Shown: positions 1-6,130, numbered from the stretch's first letter. The stretch is 8,272 bases of DNA from Thermococci archaeon (GCA_003660485.1 QMUI01000030.1:1-8272); one strand, 5' to 3'. Translations and numbers: made by a program. Notes: a model not told the origin generated them from the sequence alone.

Positions 1-96
1 GTCATCCTTTCAATCTTGGGAATCATTGGCGGTTTTATAACGTTAAAGGTGCTTCAGTTTGAGAAGATGATCAAAAAGCCAAGAGGTGACCTTTGA
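1..96 (+). CDS. Sugar ABC transporter permease, MalF-like (3' end only)
   Basis: Only the last 31 codons are in the window, read in the frame that ends at TGA 94-96. The visible part is one hydrophobic segment (about residues 1-19 of the fragment, rich in I, L, G and V), then a short basic cytoplasmic tail (KMIKKPRGDL). This is how the C-terminus of a CUT1-family inner-membrane permease normally ends. The stop codon overlaps the start of the next permease gene by one base (TGATG). Such coupling is typical of the two permeases of a maltose-type importer, so I infer the MalF-like partner. The substrate cannot be told from this fragment. Confidence 0.75.
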   Translation, partial: VILSILGIIGGFITLKVLQFEKMIKKPRGDL

Positions 97-965
97 TGAA
101 GGACGTTGAAACAAGACCAAAGAAGTACGAAGGAGCACTTATCTTAGCAATATTCTTGGCCACATTGCCCCTAATTATAGGATTCTCCCTCCTAATCCTC
201 TCAAGCTTCAGTAGGGATATGATCACTAACTTTGACTTCAAGAGTTTCCACCCAACGATAGAGAACTGGATTAATGTGTTTAAGGGAAAACTAGCAATTA
301 CTGGTGGAGTTAAGGTAAACATGGGCAAAATAATCCTAAACACACTAATAGTTGCCCTGGGAGTTTCTGGGTTGGTAACCCTTATCAGTGTTATGTCAGG
401 TTATGCCCTTTCGAGGATGGATTTCAAAGGAAGAAAATGGATGATAGTTTCGCTTATGCTACTCCATGCGTTTCCTGGGGTAGCACTAATTGTCGGAGTT
501 TACTTGTTGTATAGATTATCATTCCCTGAGGGACAGAATTTTGTTAGGCTCTATTCCTTTATCTACGTGATATTTGCAAGAGCCGCCCTAGAGGTTCCTA
601 TGTCAGTTTGGCTTATGAAGGGCTTCTTCGATACTATTCCCTGGGAATTTGAGTGGAGCGGTATAATTGACGGAGCCTCAAGAATAACCGTGTGGAGGAA
701 AATCATGCTACCTCTAATAAAGCCCGGGATACTTGCAGTAGCATTATTTTCGTTCCTAGCTGGATGGCAGGATATAATCTACGTGAGAACTTTCCTAATC
801 GACCAAACGTTGGCCACTTTCATTGAGGCAAATATAGAAGCAGAATACACCCACATGCCCCTAATCGCAGCCGCTGGGACTCTCTACCTACTCCCAACGA
901 TAATCTTCTTCCTTACGGCCCAACAAATCCTGTTGAGAGGGTATTCAGGAGGAATTAAAGGCTGA
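96..965 (+). CDS. Sugar ABC transporter permease, MalG-like (CUT1 family)
   Basis: This is the second membrane subunit of a carbohydrate importer, 289 residues, close to the usual 270-300. The N-terminus is short and cytoplasmic, followed by a first membrane segment (about residues 14-38), an external region, and a core of five more hydrophobic segments between about residues 78 and 281. The coupling-loop (EAA) motif is clear at about 186-211: EWSGIIDGAS, then nine residues on, IMLPLIKPG; this loop docks on the ATPase. I chose ATG at 96 rather than TTG at 93 because GAGGTGA at 83-89 gives normal spacing only to the ATG. The gene follows a MalF-like gene and precedes the ATPase gene, so it belongs to that importer. 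Its stop codon lies inside a mobile-element-like repeat (962-1009). The sugar is unknown: no binding-protein gene is in view. Confidence 0.9.
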   Translation: MKDVETRPKKYEGALILAIFLATLPLIIGFSLLILSSFSRDMITNFDFKSFHPTIENWINVFKGKLAITGGVKVNMGKIILNTLIVALGVSGLVTLISVMSGYALSRMDFKGRKWMIVSLMLLHAFPGVALIVGVYLLYRLSFPEGQNFVRLYSFIYVIFARAALEVPMSVWLMKGFFDTIPWEFEWSGIIDGASRITVWRKIMLPLIKPGILAVALFSFLAGWQDIIYVRTFLIDQTLATFIEANIEAEYTHMPLIAAAGTLYLLPTIIFFLTAQQILLRGYSGGIKG

Positions 966-1009
966 CCTCCTCCCCGCCCTAAAGGGCAAGACTCCCAGCC
1001 CGCAAAAGA
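962..1009 (-). repeat. Solo right-end-like repeat of an IS200/IS605 (TnpB) element, copy 1
   Basis: The block starts CTGACCTCC (962-970) and contains the palindrome GCCCTAAAGGGC (976-987), followed by AAGACT and, after an interruption, CAAAAGA (1003-1009). The same elements in the same order occur at 3565-3607. Read on the minus strand it ends in a GGGC-type hairpin followed by GGGGAGGAGGTCAG. From memory, this is how the right end (3' end of tnpB and its guide RNA) of IS200/IS605-type elements looks in Thermococcales. No transposase or TnpB gene is attached, so this is a remnant or a very short derivative. It sits between the permease and ATPase genes, and its first bases form the permease stop codon. 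The repeat is seen; the family assignment is inferred. Confidence 0.6.
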
Positions 1010-1015
1010 GGTGAT
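1008..1015 (+). promoter_or_regulatory. Ribosome-binding site of the ABC ATPase gene
   Basis: GAGGTGAT matches the archaeal 16S rRNA 3' end and sits three bases before ATG 1019. It fixes that start and shows that the ATPase gene keeps its own initiation site even though a mobile-element remnant lies just upstream. Confidence 0.75.
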
Positions 1016-1018
1016 AAC

Positions 1019-2107
1019 ATGGTTAGTGTGAGGTTGGAGAACATAGTTAAGAAGTTTGGGAATTTCACGGCCCTAGATAACGTTAATCTTGAGATAAAAG
1101 ATAGGGAGTTCATGGCACTCCTGGGACCTTCAGGAAGCGGAAAATCAACGCTCCTATACACCATCGCAGGAATATACAAGCCAACCTCAGGAAAGGTGTA
1201 TTTTGACGATAGAGATGTCACCGAGCTACCACCTAAAGACAGAAATGTAGGTCTCGTCTTCCAGAACTGGGCACTCTACCCACACATGACCGTATACAAG
1301 AACATAGCATTTCCATTAGAGCTCAGAAAAGCTCCTAGGGAGGAGATTGACAAAAAGGTTAGGGAAGTCGCTAAGATGCTTCATATTGACAGGCTCCTCG
1401 AGAGGTACCCGTGGCAACTCAGCGGAGGACAACAACAGAGAGTTGCGATAGCGAGAGCTCTGGTGAAGGAGCCTGATGTCCTACTCCTAGATGAACCTCT
1501 TAGCAACTTAGACGCCCTTCTCAGACTTGAAGTTAGGGCGGAATTGAAGAGGTTGCAGAAGGAGCTAGGAATTACTGCCGTTTACGTTACCCACGACCAA
1601 GCCGAAGCACTGGCAATGGCAGACAGAATTGCGGTGATCAAGGAAGGCAAGATACTCCAAGTTGGAACACCAGATGAGGTTTACTACAAGCCCAAGTACA
1701 AGTTCGTAGGGGGGTTCCTAGGCAACCCACCGATGAACTTTCTAGAGGCGAAAGTCGAAGATGGAAAATTAGTCATAACTGAGGAAAGTGCAATTCCAAT
1801 TCCAAGACAGTACAGAGAGATAGTTGAGAAAACTGGCGTAAAGGAGGTTTATCTAGGATTTAGGCCTCACGATGCTGAAGTTGAAAAAGGAATATCCCAA
1901 GGAATTGTTGGAGAAGTTTATTCATTTGAACCTCTCGGAAGGGAGCAGATAGTAACAATATCAGTTAATGACTCGATAGTCAAAGTATTCGCGCCGGAAG
2001 GAGAACACTTCAACTTCGGAGAGAAGGTAACCATTAAAGTCAAGGAAGACCTTCTCGTTCTTTTTGATAAGAAAACCGAAAAGGCCTTAGAGTTTTTGGC
2101 CGGATAA
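1019..2107 (+). CDS. Sugar ABC transporter ATP-binding protein, MalK-like
   Basis: This 362-residue protein is the cytoplasmic ATPase that powers the CUT1 importer, near the usual MalK length (about 370). All nucleotide-binding motifs are intact: Walker A GPSGSGKST at 36-44, Q-loop Gln82, signature LSGGQ at 134-138, Walker B LLLDEP ending at 160 with D-loop SNLD, and H-loop His192 in VTHD. The C-terminal third (about 235-352) is the TOBE/OB-like regulatory domain typical of CUT1 ATPases, including GFRPHD near 280-285. CUT1 ATPases of this type form homodimers and may serve more than one permease pair. The gene lies 53 bp after the permease gene, is the last gene of the operon, and is followed at once by a terminator hairpin. 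The trehalose/maltose type is possible, but the substrate cannot be read from the ATPase. Confidence 0.93.
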   Translation: MVSVRLENIVKKFGNFTALDNVNLEIKDREFMALLGPSGSGKSTLLYTIAGIYKPTSGKVYFDDRDVTELPPKDRNVGLVFQNWALYPHMTVYKNIAFPLELRKAPREEIDKKVREVAKMLHIDRLLERYPWQLSGGQQQRVAIARALVKEPDVLLLDEPLSNLDALLRLEVRAELKRLQKELGITAVYVTHDQAEALAMADRIAVIKEGKILQVGTPDEVYYKPKYKFVGGFLGNPPMNFLEAKVEDGKLVITEESAIPIPRQYREIVEKTGVKEVYLGFRPHDAEVEKGISQGIVGEVYSFEPLGREQIVTISVNDSIVKVFAPEGEHFNFGEKVTIKVKEDLLVLFDKKTEKALEFLAG

Positions 2108-2129
2108 GGCCAAAATTTCTTTCATTTTT
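2094..2129 (+). terminator. Hairpin plus T-rich terminator of the sugar transporter operon
   Basis: A perfect 8-bp inverted repeat, TTTTGGCC (2094-2101) and GGCCAAAA (2108-2115), encloses a six-base loop GGATAA, which contains the TAA stop codon (2105-2107) of the ATPase gene. It is followed directly by a pyrimidine run, TTTCTTTCATTTTT (2116-2129). Archaeal termination depends mainly on the U-rich tract; the hairpin makes this a clear operon end just before the PAN promoter. Confidence 0.75.
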
Positions 2130-2193
2130 GAACAAACCTTTATAAAGGAGTAAGAAGTAGCTTCATTTAGAGTTATACCTAGGTGAGAGGTGG
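2130..2193 (+). promoter_or_regulatory. PAN promoter (TATA box) and ribosome-binding site
   Basis: The TATA-like element lies in the perfect 12-bp palindrome CCTTTATAAAGG (2137-2148), preceded by a purine-rich BRE-like GAACAAA. A start about 26 bp downstream (near 2168) would leave a leader of about 30 nt. That leader holds the palindrome ACCTAGGT (2177-2184) and the ribosome-binding site GAGGTGG (2187-2193), five bases before ATG 2199. The transcription start is inferred from spacing only. Confidence 0.65.
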
Positions 2194-2198
2194 AAATT

Positions 2199-3389
2199 AT
2201 GAGTGGAGATGAAGTTCAATTTCAGGGAAATTACGATGATTACATAACTTATCTTAAGAGGAGAATAAGACAGCTTGAACTCCAAGTGAGAATGCTTGAA
2301 GCCGACAAGGAGAGACTTGAGAGAGAGCTTTCTAGATTGAGGAGCGAGATGTCAAGGCTAAGGCAACCACCAGCATTTGCGGGCACCGTGATAGAAGTCC
2401 TAGATGATGATAGAGCAATAGTGCAGAACTACAATGGACCAAGGTTCGTCGTGAGGATAGCCCCATGGATTGACAGAAGCAAGCTGAGGCCAGGGACAAG
2501 GGTTGCCCTGGATCAGAGAACAATGGCAGTAGTTGAGATACTTCCAACCTCAAAGGATCCAACAGTTTTAGGATTTGAAGTTATAGAAAGGCCAAAGGTA
2601 ACGTACAACGATATTGGAGGCCTAAAGAAACAGTTGCAAGAATTAAGAGAGGCCATAGAGCTACCGCTCAAGCATCCAGAGTTATTCGAAGAAGTAGGTA
2701 TAGACCCACCGAAGGGCGTCCTCCTATACGGGCCCCCAGGGTGTGGTAAAACTCTAATGGCCAAAGCCCTAGCGCATGAGGTCAACGCAACGTTCATTAG
2801 AGTCGTTGGAAGTGAGCTCGTGAGGAAGTACATCGGTGAGGGAGCAAGACTCGTTCACGAACTATTCGAGCTGGCAAAGGAGAAAGCCCCAACGATAATA
2901 TTCATTGATGAGATTGATGCTATTGGTGCAAAGAGAATGGATGAAACAACCGGCGGTGAGAGGGAAGTCAACAGGACGTTAATGCAACTTCTAGCAGAGA
3001 TGGACGGATTTGATCCGAGAGGTAATGTAAAGGTTATAGCAGCGACCAACAGGCCAGATATACTCGATCCCGCACTGCTTAGACCGGGAAGATTCGATAG
3101 GTTAATTGAAGTACCATTACCGGACTTCGAGGGTAGACTTGAAATTTTGAAAGTTCATACGAGAAGAATGAAGATGAGAGGGGTGGATCTTAGGATAATA
3201 GCAGAAATGACCGAGGGAGCGAGTGGTGCAGATCTAAAGGCAATAGCAACGGAAGCAGGAATGTTTGCAATTAGGGACAGGAGAACGTACGTAACTCAGG
3301 AAGACTTTCTTAAGGCAATAGACAAGGTTCTAGGAAACGAAAGGAAGCTGATTCAGCAGATATTATCGCACGAGGTCATCTACGGCTGA
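2199..3389 (+). CDS. pan: Proteasome-activating nucleotidase (PAN)
   Basis: This hexameric AAA+ ATPase unfolds proteins and feeds them into the archaeal 20S proteasome in the cytosol. It has 396 residues, the usual length. An N-terminal coiled coil (about 11-57) for substrate engagement is followed by the OB domain (about 60-130) and the AAA+ module: Walker A GPPGCGKT (178-185), pore loop KYIGEG (about 210-215), Walker B IIFIDE (233-238), sensor-1 AATN (281-284) and the arginine-finger stretch LLRPGRFDR. The chain ends in IYG, a proper HbYX motif that opens the proteasome gate. I chose ATG 2199 over the in-frame GTG at 2190 because that GTG lies inside the ribosome-binding site. The gene has its own promoter and appears monocistronic. 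Identification is firm. Confidence 0.97.
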   Translation: MSGDEVQFQGNYDDYITYLKRRIRQLELQVRMLEADKERLERELSRLRSEMSRLRQPPAFAGTVIEVLDDDRAIVQNYNGPRFVVRIAPWIDRSKLRPGTRVALDQRTMAVVEILPTSKDPTVLGFEVIERPKVTYNDIGGLKKQLQELREAIELPLKHPELFEEVGIDPPKGVLLYGPPGCGKTLMAKALAHEVNATFIRVVGSELVRKYIGEGARLVHELFELAKEKAPTIIFIDEIDAIGAKRMDETTGGEREVNRTLMQLLAEMDGFDPRGNVKVIAATNRPDILDPALLRPGRFDRLIEVPLPDFEGRLEILKVHTRRMKMRGVDLRIIAEMTEGASGADLKAIATEAGMFAIRDRRTYVTQEDFLKAIDKVLGNERKLIQQILSHEVIYG

Positions 3390-3410
3390 TCCCTCTTCTT
3401 ATATATTTCC
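3390..3410 (+). terminator. Possible T-rich terminator after pan
   Basis: The pyrimidine- and AT-rich stretch right after the pan stop codon (TCCCTCTTCTTATATATTTCC) could release the transcript in the archaeal manner. There is no strong hairpin directly before it. The TTATATAT core could equally be a TATA element of an unseen downstream transcript. Confidence 0.35.
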
Positions 3411-3564
3411 GCAAAGTGCCGTTGATATATCGTTTTCCGTGAAGTAACTGACGTACACAGTGAAATCCCATACCTGGGTTTTCATATTTAAAGATATCAG
3501 GATTATCGCGAGGAAGCGGGAATATAAGTGTTGTCCAATAGGGAGAAAGCAATACCCCCAACTC
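3411..3564. other. Intergenic stretch with no recognised gene
   Basis: I translated the plus-strand reading of this stretch and considered the minus-strand open frame that overlaps the 3' end of pan. Nothing resembles a known protein, and the plus frames carry stops. The only structure I see is the inverted repeat at 3462-3483. Together with the repeat and the pseudogene that follow, it forms a gene-poor stretch of about 560 bp that looks like decayed accessory DNA between two conserved genes. Confidence 0.5.
3462..3483. repeat. Imperfect inverted repeat (hairpin) of unknown role
   Basis: GAAATCCCA (3462-3470) and TGGGTTTTC (3475-3483) pair with one T-T mismatch around the loop TACC. The TTTTC is followed by an AT-rich run (ATATTTAAAGATAT). 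It lies about 70 bp after pan. It could be a distal terminator for pan or part of a small structured RNA; neither is proven. Confidence 0.45.
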
Positions 3565-3607
3565 CTGACCTCCTTTTCGCCCTGAAGGGCAAGGCTTTCA
3601 AAAGAAA
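3565..3607 (-). repeat. Solo right-end-like repeat of an IS200/IS605 (TnpB) element, copy 2
   Basis: This is the second copy of the repeat at 962-1009: CTGACCTCC (3565-3573), the palindrome GCCCTGAAGGGC (3579-3590), AAGGCTTTC, then AAAAGAAAG. On the minus strand it reads TTTTGAAAGCCTTGCCCTT, then AGGGCG, ending in GGAGGTCAG, in line with my memory of Thermococcales tnpB right ends. Orientation is the same as copy 1. No tnpB or tnpA remnant is recognisable on its inner (right) side; that side runs into the decayed transporter gene. The inference is a relic or a minimal non-autonomous element. Confidence 0.6.
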
Positions 3608-3633
3608 GTGAAGCTAATTGTGTAGCAGTGACT

Positions 3634-3930
3634 CTATATCCTTAGATATCCACAAAAGACATTCCAAGGGTATGCCAATTCCAAGCTTAACAAGGCAAGA
3701 ATAGGGAGGAATAAAGGAAGAAGGATATGAATTGTCCTTATTATCATGAAGAACGACACTGCTAGGAATATGGTCTTTCTATATCCGAACTTCGCTGTAA
3801 GAGGATCTGTAAAGGTCTAAGTTACGAATATTATCGAGACGGCTAAATCCCCATAGCTACATCCAAGAGGCTGGAAATAGAGAGCCAAACACACCATGCC
3901 GGAGAATATAGTTGAATTTATTAAGAATAG
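3634..3930 (-). pseudogene. Decayed membrane transporter, N-terminal part, MFS-like
   Basis: One minus-strand frame reads as a hydrophobic protein interrupted by an in-frame TAG at 3817-3819. Before the stop are about 36 residues, including STIFSGMVCLALYFQPLG and SYGDLAVSIIFVT. After it come 60 residues that begin TFTDPLTAKFGYRKTIFLAV, continue through two more hydrophobic stretches, and end at a TAG at 3634-3636. This arrangement (first helix, short loop, second helix, loop with FGYRKT, third helix) resembles the start of major facilitator transporters, where a G-x-x-D-R-x-G-R-R-like motif lies between helices 2 and 3. The rest of the roughly 12-helix protein is missing, and the mobile-element repeat lies just beyond its 3' end. 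Its 5' end abuts the engB promoter region. The family call is by eye and tentative; the disrupted state is clear. Confidence 0.55.
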
Positions 3931-3947
3931 CGGATATGAAAGTTGTG
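3905..3947 (+). promoter_or_regulatory. Probable engB promoter
   Basis: AT-rich TATA-like stretches occur at 3905-3910 (AATATA) and 3917-3925 (TTTATTAAG). Normal archaeal spacing from the second puts the transcript start at about 3947, right at ATG 3948, so the message may be leaderless; no good ribosome-binding site is seen. The promoter overlaps the 5' end of the decayed transporter on the other strand. Confidence 0.4.
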
Positions 3948-4523
3948 ATGGCAACGATAATATTTGTAGGAAGGTCAAACGTCGGTAAGAGCACCCTAAT
4001 ATATCAGCTTACGGGTAAGAGAGTTAGGCGAGGAAAGAGGCCCGGAGTGACAAGGAAGATCATCGAGATAGAGTGGAAGGGGCACAAGGTTATAGATATG
4101 CCAGGATTCGGATTCATGGCAGGATTACCCAAGGAAGTTCAGGAAAGGATAAAGGATGAGATTGTGCACTTCATAGAGGACAATGCCGATAAAATAGACT
4201 TAGCTATTCTTGTAGTTGATGGTAAGGCCGCTCCCGAGATAATTGAGAGGTGGGAAAAGAGAGGGGAGATACCAATTGATGTCGAATTTTATCACTTCCT
4301 TACGGAGCTCAAGATACCAACTATAGTTGCGGTGAACAAGCTGGACAAGATAAAGAACGTTCAAAGAACACTATACTTCCTCGCGGATAAGTTCGGAGTG
4401 CCATGGGATAAAATTGACGAAGTTTTTGTCCCCATCTCTGCAAAGTTTGGGGATAACATTGATTTACTAAAAAAGAAGATCCATGAAAAGCTGTCTAAAG
4501 AAGGCCGAGAACAACGTGAGTGA
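3948..4523 (+). CDS. engB: EngB/YihA-type ribosome-biogenesis GTPase
   Basis: This is a small TRAFAC-class GTPase of 191 residues, the normal size for EngB. The G motifs are in order: G1 GRSNVGKST (8-16), G2 in RPGVTRK with Thr35, G3 DMPG (50-53), G4 NKLD (130-133) and G5 SAK (164-166). In bacteria EngB acts in assembly of the large ribosomal subunit; a similar role in archaea is inferred. Other in-frame starts lie upstream (TTG 3912, ATG 3936, GTG 3945). I prefer ATG 3948 because MATIIFVGRSNVGKS is how I recall close relatives beginning, and the G1 motif then follows at once. The gene is probably single and is isolated from pan by decayed DNA. Its last 29 bases overlap the convergent regulator gene. 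Confidence 0.9.
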   Translation: MATIIFVGRSNVGKSTLIYQLTGKRVRRGKRPGVTRKIIEIEWKGHKVIDMPGFGFMAGLPKEVQERIKDEIVHFIEDNADKIDLAILVVDGKAAPEIIERWEKRGEIPIDVEFYHFLTELKIPTIVAVNKLDKIKNVQRTLYFLADKFGVPWDKIDEVFVPISAKFGDNIDLLKKKIHEKLSKEGREQRE

Positions 4524-4962
4524 TAGTTTCCTTAACACCTTCCAAAGCTGCAATCTCTTCTAATATCTCATCAAGCCTACTCTTATCAGCCTCTATTATC
4601 AGATCTATGTCCCCAGTTACACGGTAAACCTTCTTTACCCTAAGCTTCTTTATTGCATCGTAAACATGCTTTCTCTTCGTAGGCTCTATTTTAACGAAGA
4701 TAAAAACATCTCCCCTCTTCTCACCCAGGAGCTCAAGGGCTTTCTCAGTTAGATCTATAAAACCCCTACCAGTCCTAATATACCCCAGCTCTTTTAGAAC
4801 TTTCAAGTGATTGCTCAATGCCTGTCTTGTTATTCCAAGCTCTTCAGCAAGTTCGTCTTGGGTTTTTTCGACGGTATGAACCTCTATCGTTTTCCCCTCT
4901 CTGTACAGTTTCCTTAAAAGTTCAACCTGTCTATTGGTGAGCTCGACCTTTTCCCTTGTCAT
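4495..4962 (-). CDS. Lrp/AsnC-like transcriptional regulator
   Basis: A 155-residue DNA-binding protein. The N-terminal half (about 5-75) is a winged helix; the helix-turn-helix is at about 35-62 (QDELAEELGITRQALSNHL). The C-terminal half (about 83-155) has the alternating strand/helix pattern of the RAM (ACT-like) ligand-sensing domain of Lrp proteins, with the typical VYRVTGDIDLIIEA stretch at about 112-125. Lrp proteins form dimers and octamers and often bind an amino acid; the effector here is unknown. The helix-turn-helix also resembles ArsR/MarR types. The start is fixed by GGTG seven bases upstream on the minus strand, with no other start codon before the upstream in-frame stop. The gene lies 63 bp after the kinase gene and has a probable own promoter with a symmetric repeat, suggesting autoregulation. 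Its 3' end overlaps engB. Confidence 0.85.
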   Translation of the reverse strand: MTREKVELTNRQVELLRKLYREGKTIEVHTVEKTQDELAEELGITRQALSNHLKVLKELGYIRTGRGFIDLTEKALELLGEKRGDVFIFVKIEPTKRKHVYDAIKKLRVKKVYRVTGDIDLIIEADKSRLDEILEEIAALEGVKETITHVVLGLL

Positions 4963-4979
4963 AGAGCTACACCATCCTT

Positions 4980-5034
4980 GAACTTTACAAACATAAGTCC
5001 TTTACTGGTTTCATAAATCTTTTGGCTAAAGGAC
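4980..5034 (-). promoter_or_regulatory. Promoter and likely operator of the Lrp-like regulator gene
   Basis: On the minus strand a TATA-like AGATTTATGA (about 5012-5021) lies 50-60 bp before ATG 4962. It is flanked by a perfect 8-bp inverted repeat: plus-strand GTCCTTTA (4997-5004) and TAAAGGAC (5027-5034), about 30 bp centre to centre, close to three helical turns. A related half-site GAACTTTAC lies at 4980-4988 in direct repeat with GTCCTTTAC, 17 bp apart. Such spaced half-sites suit a multimeric Lrp-type protein, so this is probably its own binding region. The outer arm overlaps the kinase stop codon. It could alternatively be an RNA hairpin with a 22-nt loop at the end of the kinase transcript. 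Confidence 0.45.
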
Positions 5035-6084
5035 ATCTCTGTCAAGTAGTCCAAGCTCTTCACCATCCTCCCTAACCCTAATCCTCCCGAACCTAAGTTC
5101 AGCCACAGGTTCTTCAACAGGGGTAAGTAATTCAATTTTTCCTTCAGCGAAGTTTATTCCTTTCAGTATTCCTACTCCCAAGCAAAAGCCTTCCTTGTTG
5201 ATTAATCCAATAAGAAGGTTGCTCAACTTTGTGAAGTCAAGAAACCTCAGGACATTTTTGTCAATATTCCTGGGGCCTTCAACTACGTCAGCCTTAACAA
5301 CGAAATACTTATCCCCAATTCTCCTACCATGGATGATTATCCATTTAAAAAGCTTCTCTAGTAAGGATTTCTCCCCCTCACTTATTGGCTTACCTTGAAA
5401 CAGAGAAGTTCCCGTAACAGCAACATTTGAAAGATCAAACACTCTTAACTTTGCGTTCTCAAAGTACTTTTTCCATTTCTCTCTCCTTATTGCCCGCCTT
5501 TCCGCTCTGGAGAAGTCCCTTGCATGCTCGCTGACCTGAAGCTTCATCGTTATCTCTTCATAACCCCTTAGAATTGGTTCAAGTTCATCCTCTCGCTCCA
5601 ATGCCAAGATCAAATCCGGCTTAACGGCCTCAATTTTCATTCTTTTGAGATCAACCCCAGAACCGTAAATCATCCCCGTTGTATCTATAAGGACAACATC
5701 AGCAAGCCTCTTGGCAACTTCACTTAACTTGCTTACCCCCACAACCATCTCTCCAAAAAATTGAGTTGGAGTTATACTACCAACGAAGTAGTGAGCATAA
5801 GCTCTAAGGCCCTCCATGGATGAGAAGTGGGAATCAACTAGAGCCAAGCTTATAGTTCCAGGGGGAAGGATGCCCTTCTGCCCAACGTCAGCATCAATAA
5901 TTGCCACCCTTAAACCATTAGAAATTAGCTCATTTGCCAAATAAACAGCTAACGTCGTCTTCCCCGTGTCAACATCCCCAATTATCATAACCTTAGCAGG
6001 TTTCCGCAGTGATAATATCTTCATTAGAGCATCCTTCCTGTCCTCGGGAACTTCCCTCGTAAAAGAAGCCTTATTGACTTCCAT
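5026..6084 (-). CDS. Polynucleotide 5'-hydroxyl kinase, Clp1/Grc3 family
   Basis: This 352-residue enzyme is predicted to transfer the gamma-phosphate of an NTP to the 5'-OH end of RNA or DNA. Archaeal Clp1 homologues from Pyrococcus have this activity, and eukaryotic relatives act in tRNA splicing, mRNA 3'-end formation and rRNA processing. The P-loop GDVDTGKTT is at 36-44, the family motif DADVGQ at 64-69, and Walker B-like LIDTTG at 132-137. A basic lid-like stretch (RAERRAIRREKWKKYF) is at about 193-208, followed by a beta-rich C-terminal domain (about 255-345). The start ATG 6084 has an in-frame TGA directly upstream and GGTGGT about five bases away. It is divergent from priL with a very short gap, and the regulator gene follows on the same strand. 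Which RNA ends it acts on here is not known. Confidence 0.88.
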   Translation of the reverse strand: MEVNKASFTREVPEDRKDALMKILSLRKPAKVMIIGDVDTGKTTLAVYLANELISNGLRVAIIDADVGQKGILPPGTISLALVDSHFSSMEGLRAYAHYFVGSITPTQFFGEMVVGVSKLSEVAKRLADVVLIDTTGMIYGSGVDLKRMKIEAVKPDLILALEREDELEPILRGYEEITMKLQVSEHARDFSRAERRAIRREKWKKYFENAKLRVFDLSNVAVTGTSLFQGKPISEGEKSLLEKLFKWIIIHGRRIGDKYFVVKADVVEGPRNIDKNVLRFLDFTKLSNLLIGLINKEGFCLGVGILKGINFAEGKIELLTPVEEPVAELRFGRIRVREDGEELGLLDRDVL

Positions 6085-6130
6085 TCATACCACCCGTTAA
6101 TATTTTATCGCAATGGTATTATCTATCAGC
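6085..6130. promoter_or_regulatory. Shared divergent promoter region, kinase / priL
   Basis: Only 46 bp separate the kinase start (6084, minus) from ATG 6131 of priL. The AT-rich core TTAATATTTTATC (6097-6109) is centred about 27 bp before 6131, so transcription would begin at that ATG and give a leaderless priL message. On the minus side GGTGGT (about 6088-6093) is the kinase ribosome-binding site; the kinase TATA box would have to lie inside the first priL codons (about 6118-6128, an AT-rich GATAGATAATA on the minus strand). Both assignments rest on spacing. Confidence 0.45.

Noticed and set aside
93..95. TTG as start of the MalG-like permease
   Set aside because: Too close to the ribosome-binding site; ATG 96 has better spacing and overlaps the upstream stop in the usual way.
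2190..2198. GTG start giving a longer PAN
   Set aside because: The GTG is part of the GAGGTGG ribosome-binding site; ATG 2199 gives the family's normal N-terminus and length.
2332..3049. Several open frames on the minus strand inside pan
   Set aside because: They are antisense to a strongly conserved coding gene and show no recognisable protein features.
3421..3475. Possible C/D-box small RNA (GTTGATA and CTGA)
   Set aside because: The C-box match is poor and no proper C'/D box pair at usual spacing is present.
3376..3561. 61-codon minus-strand open frame between pan and the repeat
   Set aside because: It overlaps the end of pan, has no ribosome-binding site that I see, and resembles no known protein.
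3746..3820. Short plus-strand ORF of 24 codons (MKNDTARNMVFLYP)
   Set aside because: Very short, no ribosome-binding site, and lies antisense to the better-supported transporter pseudogene.
3912..3947. Upstream TTG/ATG/GTG starts for engB
   Set aside because: They add residues not expected in the family, lack a ribosome-binding site, and lie in the predicted promoter. ATG 3936 remains possible.
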